Under the pieces are notes generated by a model. It worked only from the letters and a program-made list of their open reading frames with translations. It made no database searches and was not told the DNA's origin. From Catonella morbi ATCC 51271 (lineage in GTDB: Bacteria; Bacillota; Clostridia; Lachnospirales; Lachnospiraceae): 64,000 nt of DNA. Below are positions 36,424 through 44,795 of this stretch, one piece after another (the stretch's first letter is position 1; every line of letters begins with the position of its first letter). A program made the translations under genes and the position numbers. Location: assembly GCF_000160035.2 (NCBI RefSeq), contig NZ_KI535370.1:243617-307616 (forward strand). The letters are read 5' to 3'.

Positions 36424-36429
36424 TCTTGC

Positions 36430-37353
36430 CTACCTTTCTGTTCGTACTGCTTTATTAAACAGGAACACGACTACAATCATAAGTGCCATCCACATAGTTG
36501 TAACGGCCGCACCTGAACCCAGGTTATTGGATACAAAGGCCTCTCTGTAACTAAGAACACCTAAGGTCGTGGTTGCTCCATTTGGCCCTCCGCCTGTCAT
36601 TGTCCATACCAGAGGAAACTGTTTAAAGTTTTCAATTATTGACATTGTCAATGTTATTTTAATAACAGACATCATTGACGGAATCACTATCCTTGTCAGC
36701 TTCTGCCAATAATTTGCTCCATCTATAGCTGCTGCCTCCTGCATATCGCTCGGAACATTGCTTAAACCTGCTAACAATAATAAAGCTCCAAGCGGAATCT
36801 GTTTCCATAATGCGGCAATAATAACACCTATAATGGCTGTATTTTGATCATTTAAAATTGCGAATTCTGTTATTCTGCCACCACTGATAAGACTGACTAA
36901 ATATTTCAAAAGCCCATACTGCGGCTGATAAATCCACATCCAAACCAGACCTGAAATAACGGTTGGCACCACCCATGGAACCATCATAGCACTACGGAAA
37001 AAGCGACTGCCTTTTATTTTCTGATTTAAAATCAATGCAAGACTCATTCCGATAACAAACTGCAAAATCACTACAGCCACTACAAAAATCAGGTTCACCC
37101 ATACTGCCTGTCCCAGTTTACCGCTTTGAAAAATTTTGCTGTAATTTTGAAATGAATTCCATGTTCCCGCTGTTCCGGAAATTATATTTTTAATTTTAAA
37201 ATCCTGCAAACTTCTGTAAAAAGAGTCTAAAATCGGAATTACAATAAATAATACTGTAGTAATCACTGCCGGCAAGAGCAAAGCAAGTGAAAACAACTTA
37301 TCTCCGGTTTCTCGTTTTAAGCCCGTCCTTTTTCTTTTTTCTACCTGTACCAC
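36430..37353 (-). CDS. Sugar ABC transporter permease, MalF type
   Basis: This 307-residue CUT1 permease has the EAA loop QEAAAIDGANYWQKLTRIVIP and the MalF-like TMTGGGPNGATTTLGVLSYREAF. The start is GTG at 37353, six bases after GAGGAG. No ATPase gene is in the operon. Confidence 0.92.
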   Translation of the reverse strand: MVQVEKRKRTGLKRETGDKLFSLALLLPAVITTVLFIVIPILDSFYRSLQDFKIKNIISGTAGTWNSFQNYSKIFQSGKLGQAVWVNLIFVVAVVILQFVIGMSLALILNQKIKGSRFFRSAMMVPWVVPTVISGLVWMWIYQPQYGLLKYLVSLISGGRITEFAILNDQNTAIIGVIIAALWKQIPLGALLLLAGLSNVPSDMQEAAAIDGANYWQKLTRIVIPSMMSVIKITLTMSIIENFKQFPLVWTMTGGGPNGATTTLGVLSYREAFVSNNLGSGAAVTTMWMALMIVVVFLFNKAVRTER

Positions 37354-37418
37354 TTTTTCTCCTCTCTATCACTTATCCTTGCCAAGCTTATCTAAAAAGT
37401 TTCATTTCAACCTGTAAT

Positions 37419-37480
37419 AAAAGCCATACCCTTTCCGGTGCCGTAGTTATACCGACCGCCGTCAAAGAGTACGGCTTTTA
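37419..37480 (-). promoter_or_regulatory. Intercistronic hairpin after the binding-protein gene
   Basis: AAAAGCCGTAC at one end pairs with GTATGGCTTTT at the other, across a GC-rich interior (about 37431-37469) that can form further pairs. It lies in the 248-base gap between the lipoprotein gene and the first permease and probably sets the ratio of the two products. Confidence 0.5.
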
Positions 37481-37601
37481 AAGATTCAACGCCATTTTAC
37501 CCCAAAATTTTTTTATCTGTTACTGTCATTCTAAGTTCTATTTGTCCTAACGTGTCTGCATTAAATCTAATTAACAATGCATATACAAAACTATAATAAA
37601 T

Positions 37602-38936
37602 CTATTGATTTAAAATGGTTGCCGCTGATTTTTTAAAGTTCTCCAATGCCGGCTCAACTTCCTCGCCACCAACAGTAATTGCCTGCGCAAGTCCGCATAC
37701 CTCAAGCGCAAAGTCATTTAAATTTGTTATCATCGGTAAAGGTGCTAAATTGGTATTGGCAGATTTAGACTGTTCCAGAAGAGGATTAATCTCAGTTTCC
37801 ATAGATTTGCGTACAGCAAAAGCCGGTGTTACATTTTTCAAATACTCACTAAGTATTTCAGGAGAAATGATAAATTGCATAAAGTTTTTAGCAGCTTCCA
37901 TCTGTGCGGCACCATTGTCAAATGCAAAAAATGTATGCGCCTGTAAGATAGACTGACCACTTCCACCTTCACCCTTTAGTGGTACAGCTGTAGCTGTAAA
38001 GTTGACAGCATCGGGATTAATAGACTTAACTCCGTTAAATCCCCAGGAATTATCATAGTACATTGCTAACTGTCCTAAGGCAAATAAATTTCTCAGGTCT
38101 TTTGCTTTTGCATTCTGTGGATTATATCCCTTATCGTTTAATTCCTTCAACATAGCTAAAGATTCTTTTAATCCGGTATTGTCAAGACTCATCTTACCTT
38201 CCTTATTAAGATATTCTCCTCCAAAATTAGCTGTATAAGCTAATAAGCTGATACCGGAAACCGGCACAGATGCTGTGCTCTGACCAAAAGCATAAATCTT
38301 GTTGCCATCATCAGTTTTTAGCTGACTGATTTTTTCAGCCATTTGTAACATTTCCTGATAGGTTGTAGGTGCCTTGTTAGGATCTAAGCCGGCTTTTTCA
38401 AATATTTTTTTGTTATATAACAATATAGATGGTGAAGAATATAGAGGTAAACCATATAAATGCCCATCAACAGTAAAAGCCTCCAGAATTTCCGGATAAT
38501 AATCATCCAAGAAGTCCTTGTCAATTACTCCTTCAAGCGGAGCTGCCAATCCTGCATCCATCAGAGCCGGCATCCATATCATTTCTCCAAACATCAAATC
38601 TACTTTATCTCCGCCACCGGCCATATTTATAACTGTGTTTAAAATCTCGGCATATGGTGCCGTAACCCATTCAATAGTGACATTAGGATATTTTTCTTCA
38701 AACTTTGTTTTTGCATTCTCCCAAAATTCAGTATATCCTTTTTCCAAAATCGCATAGTTTGCTATTTTTAATGTAATCTTATCTGTTGCTCCGGTCGATT
38801 CCTTATTTGATGCAGCCTGACTGCCGGACTTTGTTTCAGAAGCCATCTTTTTATCTTCTGTAGTAGTTTTACTGCCACAAGCAACCATACTAAATAACAA
38901 TGTTACCACCAATAGCATACTCAATATTTTTTTCAT
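37602..38936 (-). CDS. Extracellular sugar-binding lipoprotein
   Basis: This 444-residue family 1 binding protein has a lipoprotein signal (LLFSMVACGSK, lipid-anchored Cys at about 20), a Ser/Gly-rich linker and binding-fold landmarks (GDKVDLMFGEMIWMPALMD, PTTYQEMLQMAEKI). It follows the LacI-type gene by 36 bases and precedes the permeases. The ligand may be a sulfated sugar, judging by the sulfatase gene that heads the operon. Confidence 0.92.
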   Translation of the reverse strand: MKKILSMLLVVTLLFSMVACGSKTTTEDKKMASETKSGSQAASNKESTGATDKITLKIANYAILEKGYTEFWENAKTKFEEKYPNVTIEWVTAPYAEILNTVINMAGGGDKVDLMFGEMIWMPALMDAGLAAPLEGVIDKDFLDDYYPEILEAFTVDGHLYGLPLYSSPSILLYNKKIFEKAGLDPNKAPTTYQEMLQMAEKISQLKTDDGNKIYAFGQSTASVPVSGISLLAYTANFGGEYLNKEGKMSLDNTGLKESLAMLKELNDKGYNPQNAKAKDLRNLFALGQLAMYYDNSWGFNGVKSINPDAVNFTATAVPLKGEGGSGQSILQAHTFFAFDNGAAQMEAAKNFMQFIISPEILSEYLKNVTPAFAVRKSMETEINPLLEQSKSANTNLAPLPMITNLNDFALEVCGLAQAITVGGEEVEPALENFKKSAATILNQ

Positions 38937-38972
38937 CCCATTTCCTCCTTTTCAATTCGGGTTAAACAAACC

Positions 38973-40052
38973 TTATCCCGGTCGGTTCGTACTGTCCCTC
39001 TCAATCAATTTTGTTGTAAATACCTTTTCTGTTTCCTGCCTTTGTAAAGTGCCGTTTCTTGCACCTTGATTCATACTTTCGATTAACTCAATAGCTGCCC
39101 TGCTCATCTCCTCCTTTTGCTGCTCAATTGTTGTTATGCTTGGGGTTATCAAGCGTGAAATACTGGAATTGTCTACTCCCAAAACCATGATGTCGTTTGG
39201 AATTTTTCTGCCAAGAGTTTGGGCAATTTGAGAGGCAGTGGCCGCCAATCTGTCATTTCTGGCAAAAATTGCGTCAACCTGTCGATTCTTTGCCAAATAT
39301 TTTGCAAATTCTTCCTGCCATAAATCTTCATCAAAACCGATAAAAGTCTGTTCTAAGATTTTCTCATCTGTCAGTCCATGTCTCTTACCAACCTCCTGAA
39401 AAGCCAAAAATCTGATATCCTTTTGCAAGTCTCTTTTTTTCAGAGGTTCAGCTAAGTAGACTATATTTTTTGCCCCTTTTTTCCAAAGCGTTTCTAAGCC
39501 CTCCTCAACTCCTTTATACAGTCCTGAATCAATAGTGGCCACTCCGTCAGGAATCTGTTCATATTTTTTTGTCAGAAACAATACTACAGGTGTTCCGGCC
39601 TGAGCAATTTGATTTATATATTCTGTTTTAAATCCTGCCGAATTTATAATAATGCCATCAAACTGGCTGTTAATCACCCTTCCCAGGTAGGAATCAACAT
39701 TGTGATATTTACAAAGTGATACCAAATAACCTTTATCATAAGCGTATTTATCTAATTGGTACAAAATCTCACCAAAAAATTCATCAATTACTATATCAGT
39801 AATCAGCAATATCTGACGGCTGGTTTTTTTACGCAAAGCCCTGGCAATCACATTCGGATGATAATTCAGCTCCGCTACAGCCTTTTTTACCCGCTCACGT
39901 TTTTCTGCCGCCACATATCGATTGTTATTTAACACATAGGACACTATGGTTTCACTGACACCCGCATATTTGGCAACATCAGCCCGGGTTACTCTTAAAT
40001 TTTTCTTTTTTTCCCCATCCTGTCCATCAGTTCCTTTAGAATTTGGATTCAT
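38973..40052 (-). CDS. LacI-family transcriptional regulator
   Basis: This 359-residue regulator has a helix-turn-helix at about 18-45 (TRADVAKYAGVSETIVSYVLNNN), the hinge helix NVIARALRKK and a periplasmic-binding-protein-like effector domain. The N-terminus is extended by about 18 residues before the DNA-binding domain. It is the second gene of the operon, immediately after the sulfatase, so it probably regulates itself and the transporter. A palindrome over the -10 box of the operon (41615-41632) is a likely target. Confidence 0.92.
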   Translation of the reverse strand: MNPNSKGTDGQDGEKKKNLRVTRADVAKYAGVSETIVSYVLNNNRYVAAEKRERVKKAVAELNYHPNVIARALRKKTSRQILLITDIVIDEFFGEILYQLDKYAYDKGYLVSLCKYHNVDSYLGRVINSQFDGIIINSAGFKTEYINQIAQAGTPVVLFLTKKYEQIPDGVATIDSGLYKGVEEGLETLWKKGAKNIVYLAEPLKKRDLQKDIRFLAFQEVGKRHGLTDEKILEQTFIGFDEDLWQEEFAKYLAKNRQVDAIFARNDRLAATASQIAQTLGRKIPNDIMVLGVDNSSISRLITPSITTIEQQKEEMSRAAIELIESMNQGARNGTLQRQETEKVFTTKLIERDSTNRPG

Positions 40053-40066
40053 ACTGTTCCTTCCGT

Positions 40067-41575
40067 TTAATATTTCCGGTTATATTCCACAATCGGTAAT
40101 CCGGTTGAATATCCGTATTCACCAACTTCTCCATCTTCTCTGTGACGGCTTCTGGAGTATCCCCCACAATCCCACGATACCTTTTGCCTATCTTTCCTCC
40201 ATGGTCTCTTCTCCCAGTAATATCCTCTTAGAGGATCACGGGTTTCATTCTGCCAGTCAAGCAATAAATCGTGCAACTGATTACGTATTGATTCACAATT
40301 AGGATCGTCAATTAAATTGTGCATTTCATTATAATCTTCCTCCAGATTATAAAGTTCGTCCTGAGTCATCAGGTTTATTGTTAATTTCCACTTACCTTTG
40401 ACTACACAGCGTACCGGCTGGAATCCCCCCCAACCGTCATGATCCACCTCATATCTGTTAAACTCAACGAATACCGGTCTGCCCTCTTTTTGTCCGGTAA
40501 TTTCTTTATCTGTAAGGCTGTTTAACAGGCTTTCTCCTTCCAGGCTCTTTGGCTGTGGTAAGCCATAGAAATCTAAAATTGTAGGTACAATATCTATATG
40601 AGAAACCGGCATTTGAGTAGTAATCCCTGCTTCAATCTTATTCTTCCAGCGTGCAATCAAAGGAATATTTGTAATTTCCTCATACATTGCAGGTCCTTTA
40701 GCATGTATTCCATGAGAGCCTTGTGAATCACCATGGTCTGAAGTATACAATACCAATGCATCTTCGGCATTTTTCTCAGCAGCCTCAAGCACTCGTCCTA
40801 TCTGAGAATCAATAAAAGAATTTGAGCCCAAAAGCCCTACAGCAAAGCCATCTCCTTTGCCTCCCTGAATTTCTGAAAATTTTTCATGCCATACCTGAAT
40901 ATGTTCAGGAAGCTTTGAGAAATCCATATGTTGATTAGGTTTCTGTAAGTATGGCTGATAAAACGGTTTATAAAATGACTTTGGCGATAAGAACGGATGG
41001 TGAGGTTCATCATAGGATACGACTAAAAAATAATCCTCATCCTTGTACTTTTCCATAAAGTCCAAAGCCCTCTTGGTACAGCGGTATCCATATGTAAATT
41101 CTTCACCGATTCCTTCTCCCTCCAGAGCTGTATCAAGTGTACGGGAGCGTGCTCTGTCCTCATCACTCTCCAATTCATCCAGGTAGTTGCGCATATCATA
41201 CCAATAGTTTTCATCCCAACCCTCCGGACAGATTCCGTCACCGAAGTAATCACCGCCATCTAAATGCCATTTACCGATATAGGCCGCATGAATTCCTGCC
41301 TTGCTAAGACGCTGTCCAATGGTCAGGCTTTGCTGCGACAACGCCATACAGTTACCTAACATTCCATTAGTATGAGGGTAGGTACCTGTAAACAAACCTG
41401 CCCTTGCCGGTCCGCATACCGGCTGTGTGGTATAAGCCGACTGAAAAGCCAGTCCCTGATCACACAAACGGTCAAGGCAAGGTGTGTGCATGTTCTCTCC
41501 CCTCTCATTGCAACGGCTGATCATATCACGCCTTTGACTATCTGTCATAATTACAATAAACTGTTTCTTTGCCAT
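40067..41575 (-). CDS. Type I sulfatase (Cys type)
   Basis: This 502-residue member of the alkaline-phosphatase-fold sulfatases has the formylglycine precursor motif CGPARAGLFTG at 54-64. This is the Cys form, which needs an anaerobic maturase (anSME) or FGE for activity. Metal-binding Asp12 in TDSQRRD and the SDHGD segment are also present. There is no signal peptide, so it acts on imported sugars. Its place at the head of a LacI/ABC operon fits removal of sulfate from a host glycan fragment. No maturase gene is in the window. Confidence 0.88.
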   Translation of the reverse strand: MAKKQFIVIMTDSQRRDMISRCNERGENMHTPCLDRLCDQGLAFQSAYTTQPVCGPARAGLFTGTYPHTNGMLGNCMALSQQSLTIGQRLSKAGIHAAYIGKWHLDGGDYFGDGICPEGWDENYWYDMRNYLDELESDEDRARSRTLDTALEGEGIGEEFTYGYRCTKRALDFMEKYKDEDYFLVVSYDEPHHPFLSPKSFYKPFYQPYLQKPNQHMDFSKLPEHIQVWHEKFSEIQGGKGDGFAVGLLGSNSFIDSQIGRVLEAAEKNAEDALVLYTSDHGDSQGSHGIHAKGPAMYEEITNIPLIARWKNKIEAGITTQMPVSHIDIVPTILDFYGLPQPKSLEGESLLNSLTDKEITGQKEGRPVFVEFNRYEVDHDGWGGFQPVRCVVKGKWKLTINLMTQDELYNLEEDYNEMHNLIDDPNCESIRNQLHDLLLDWQNETRDPLRGYYWEKRPWRKDRQKVSWDCGGYSRSRHREDGEVGEYGYSTGLPIVEYNRKY

Positions 41576-41614
41576 TGTTACCTCCGTTTTTCTACACTTT
41601 CATTTCTGTCTGTA

Positions 41615-41654
41615 TGTACACACGAGTGTATATTATCGCAAAAAAATAAAGCAA
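41615..41654 (-). promoter_or_regulatory. Promoter and LacI-type operator of the sulfatase operon
   Basis: On the minus strand, TTGCTT (41649-41654), a 16-base spacer and TATACA (41627-41632) form a promoter. The palindrome TATACACTCGTGTGTACA (41615-41632) covers the -10 and has the central CG usual in LacI-family operators. Confidence 0.5.
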
Positions 41655-41689
41655 TAGACTGTTCTTGTTTTTTTATAGAAACAGTCTAT
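41654..41689 (-). terminator. Hairpin after alr
   Basis: ATAGACTGTT and AACAGTCTAT flank a 16-base A/T loop, and TGCTTTATTTTTTT follows on the minus strand. It lies about 150 bases after the alr stop and runs into the -35 box of the next promoter. Confidence 0.55.
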
Positions 41690-41842
41690 CACATTTAGTT
41701 AAAAAATACAATATTTTTATAAATATTAATATATTAATTTGCTATTTTGACAAGTTTTTAACACATCAAACTTAACTCATCCATCATTTTGATAGTTTTC
41801 AATAAAGCAATCTACGCTATTATATATAGTTTCAATCAAATC

Positions 41843-43012
41843 CTACATCCTAAGCATCAGCTCTTTATCTACCACTTCACCATTTTCAATATATATCCTG
41901 TGAACTCTCTTGCTTACGGCACATACCAGTTCATAGGGAATTGTTCCCGCCATTTCAGCCATAGCTTCTATTGGATTATTTTCTCCGAATATTTCAATCT
42001 CACTGCCCACATCAATACTAAACTTGTCCGTAAGGTCAATCATACACATATCCATGCAGATTCTGCCTCTTTGCCTTACTGCTCCTTCTTCTGTCATAAA
42101 GGAATACTTATTTGACAGACAGCGCATAAAGCCATCAGCATAACCATAAGGCACAACTCCCATGCGGGTTTTTCCTGTGGTTGTATAGATTCCTCCGTAG
42201 CTTATCTTCGTTCCTTTTGGATATACCTTAATTGTACTTACTGTAGTTTTCATAGACATAACAGGCTTTAGACCAAGTGCTTTTGCAAACTCCCCATAGC
42301 CATAGAGCAAAAGACCGGGGCGTACCATGTCCATATAACTGTCAGGACGGTTTACTGTGGCTCCCGTATTGGCACAATGGTGAAGCAAAAATGCCTTGCC
42401 TGACTTTTTTTCTACCTCTGTAATCACAGCCTTAAAAAGCTCAAGCTGGTGGTCTGTATACTCCTTACATTCTTCGCCGTCTTCATCAGATACTGCAAAA
42501 TGTGTAAATATTCCCTCCGCATCCAGATTCGAAAGTTTACATACATTCACTATCCCTTCTATACCATGTTCAAAATGCTCACCCTCACAAAGATAGCCAA
42601 GCCTTGACATTCCCGTATCTACCTTTATATGTATTTTAAGCGTCCCTTTGCATTTTACTGCCTCTGCGCTGTATTCAAGAGCCTTCGCCTCACAGGTTAC
42701 AGCCTGAGTTATGTTAAAACAGATAAGCCTGTCAACCTGCTCCCTCGGAGTATGTCCTAAGATGAGTATGGGCATGGTTATTCCGTTAAATCTAAGCTCC
42801 ATTGCCTCATCTATACTGCTGACAGCAAGATAATCAGCCCCTAATTCCTGTAACTTTGCTCCCACCTTCACAGAGCCATGTCCATAGGCATCCGCCTTTA
42901 CTATACCGGCAAACTTAACATTTTCTCCGATATGCTCTTTTATTTTTTTATAATTATATTCTATCGCATCCAGGTTGATTTCTGCCCAGGTTCTTTTAAG
43001 TGTTGATTTCAT
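41843..43012 (-). CDS. alr: Alanine racemase
   Basis: This 389-residue PLP enzyme makes D-alanine for peptidoglycan. The PLP Lys39 is in GIVKADAYGHG, and the C-terminal domain carries VPYGYADGF with the second catalytic Tyr side and RGRICMDMCMID. The start at 43012 is preferred to one 36 bases upstream because AGAGG lies at 43019-43023. It stands alone, with an IS element immediately upstream at 43103, so its promoter must be inside the 90 bases between them or come from the IS. Confidence 0.95.
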   Translation of the reverse strand: MKSTLKRTWAEINLDAIEYNYKKIKEHIGENVKFAGIVKADAYGHGSVKVGAKLQELGADYLAVSSIDEAMELRFNGITMPILILGHTPREQVDRLICFNITQAVTCEAKALEYSAEAVKCKGTLKIHIKVDTGMSRLGYLCEGEHFEHGIEGIVNVCKLSNLDAEGIFTHFAVSDEDGEECKEYTDHQLELFKAVITEVEKKSGKAFLLHHCANTGATVNRPDSYMDMVRPGLLLYGYGEFAKALGLKPVMSMKTTVSTIKVYPKGTKISYGGIYTTTGKTRMGVVPYGYADGFMRCLSNKYSFMTEEGAVRQRGRICMDMCMIDLTDKFSIDVGSEIEIFGENNPIEAMAEMAGTIPYELVCAVSKRVHRIYIENGEVVDKELMLRM

Positions 43013-43096
43013 CTCTATCCTCTTTTCGTAAGCTTTACATCCAAACATTAGTCAACAATTATAGTCCAAAGTCTTAAAAATACAAGTACTTATCCC

Positions 43097-44713
43097 TAAT
43101 TAATGAATGCTCAACAAGCAATCAATTTAAATATCATCTTATTTTGCATAAATTTTAGTGTATTTTTTAATCGTATATACCTTGAAAATATCAGCGTCAA
43201 AAATTGAGACAAAAAAGTAGACAGTATCCGGTCTACATTCATTGCTATAAATGATAATGCAATCGAATTTCTTGTGGTTTTATCAAGCTTTGTTACCAGC
43301 AGTCCAAGTCCGTAGCTGTGCTTAGCAAGGGCAAATGCACGTTCAACAGCTATGCGGTTAGCATTATCACGGTGCTCCTGCTTTTTGTCTGATATATCCT
43401 TCTGTTTCGGTCTACCAAGTGCAGGTCCTGACATTCGGATTTCTTTCTTTTTGCAGAAGTCCCTGTTTATCCGGTTTCTGTATATCTTGTCAACAAGAAC
43501 TCTTTCAGGATAATGACCGGTACGTTGTTTGTAGTTTTTAATTGCAGAAATCAGTACATCAGATTCATTATAAGCATCGAATGAAAGACGCTCAATTCTT
43601 GCCATTCCTTTTTCGTCTATACTGACATCAAGCTTTGCCCCAAACTCTGTAGGAGATTTTGCTTTACCTCTAACAATCGGGCGGATATACGGCTGACTGA
43701 TGCTTACAATCCTGTCCGGAACGGAATGAGTGTTGTTATCATACATAAACTTCTGCTGTTCATAAACTTTATCAATAACAGCAATACGCTCCAGTTGTTT
43801 TGGTGTCAGCTCACTGCCTTTGCCAAGTAAAGCCTCAATATAACCTCTGTCTCTCCGAATGTACTGTAACTGCTGTTTAATTGCTTTTCGTATCTTCTTT
43901 GCACTGCGCTTTTTGGACTTTGCGAGATTCAAATAGTCTTTTCTGGCATTTTTACGGTACATCCTCGGTGTGTGGTAACTATATTTCAAACACAGATAAT
44001 CAATAATGCCTTCCAGGTTCTCGCGTGCTTCGTTCAAAAGATTAACATCCTGTGGATATTTAATGTTCTGAGGTGCACATGTTGCATCAAGAATCAATGT
44101 ACCGGCATTATCATCCTTGTTTGATTCATCATCTGAGGATGTATCTCCACCTGAATGATTACTGTTGTCAGGAGAGTTATATGCAATAATCATCTCATTG
44201 ATTTCAGCAAGCACTTCCGGAGTCAGCCGCTTTCTAAAATAAACAAGAAGAGATGGTACAAACGGCGGTGCAGACTGATATCCCGGCAATCCGATAAAGT
44301 ACTGCATATATGGATTTTCCGTGATTTCATCCAGCAATTCTCTGTCAGAAAATTCAAGACTCTTTTGAATTAAAAGAGAACCGAGCGCCATACGCAGAGG
44401 CTTTGCAGGCATTCCTGTATTACTCGGAAATAGCTTTGCATATTTCTCTTCGATTGCATCCCAGGGAATTGTAGCCGCTTTTTTTATCCATCTGTTCTCA
44501 GGATTCATTTTGAGCCCCATAGGCTGATTGAAATCTGTAATACTGTATTGATGATACTGATTTTTTTTATACATTTTTACTCCTAAGTGCAAGGTTTTTT
44601 ATTGTTTTCTGTGTTTTTTCTTGCACTTACATTATACCATATCTAGACTAAAAATGCAGTATTTATAAGGATTTGCATATGATTTTTATGTTATTGAGCA
44701 CTCATTAATTATT
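43097..44713 (-). mobile_element. IS1182-like insertion sequence with 6-bp target duplication
   Basis: The element spans 43103-44707 (1605 bases). Its inverted ends are ATGAATGCTCAACAA and ATGAGTGCTCAATAA (13 of 15). It is flanked by TAATTA direct repeats at 43097-43102 and 44708-44713. Without the element, the joined flanks read CCCTAATTATTCACAAAACATC, which is the end of the MITE-like family, so it inserted into a MITE terminus. Confidence 0.85.
43111..44574 (-). CDS. IS1182/IS5-type transposase
   Basis: This 487-residue DDE transposase has the DUF772 N-terminal region (MALGSLLIQKSLEFSDRELLDEI, about 63-85). Candidate catalytic residues are the Asp in TLILDATCAPQN, a second Asp in RVLVDKIYRNRINRDF and the Glu in IAVERAFALAKHSYGL. 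The length is complete and no frameshift is seen, so the element may be active. The ATG at 44574 follows a GGAG site, and the stop lies eight bases inside the left IS end. Confidence 0.9.
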   Translation of the reverse strand: MYKKNQYHQYSITDFNQPMGLKMNPENRWIKKAATIPWDAIEEKYAKLFPSNTGMPAKPLRMALGSLLIQKSLEFSDRELLDEITENPYMQYFIGLPGYQSAPPFVPSLLVYFRKRLTPEVLAEINEMIIAYNSPDNSNHSGGDTSSDDESNKDDNAGTLILDATCAPQNIKYPQDVNLLNEARENLEGIIDYLCLKYSYHTPRMYRKNARKDYLNLAKSKKRSAKKIRKAIKQQLQYIRRDRGYIEALLGKGSELTPKQLERIAVIDKVYEQQKFMYDNNTHSVPDRIVSISQPYIRPIVRGKAKSPTEFGAKLDVSIDEKGMARIERLSFDAYNESDVLISAIKNYKQRTGHYPERVLVDKIYRNRINRDFCKKKEIRMSGPALGRPKQKDISDKKQEHRDNANRIAVERAFALAKHSYGLGLLVTKLDKTTRNSIALSFIAMNVDRILSTFLSQFLTLIFSRYIRLKNTLKFMQNKMIFKLIAC

Positions 44714-44748
44714 CACAAAACATCTTACTAAATATCGTAATCAAGCCA
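44714..44748. repeat. MITE-like repeat, partial copy D (split by the IS)
   Basis: TTCACAAAACATCTT, then AAATATCGTAATCAAGCCA, matches the complement of the right end of copy B (60284-60330). Its outermost bases (CCCTAATTA) are left on the other side of the IS at 43094-43102. The rest of the element is missing. Confidence 0.7.
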
Positions 44749-44795
44749 CATACTCCCCCAATTACTATATTTTACATATGTTTGGCAATATCACA

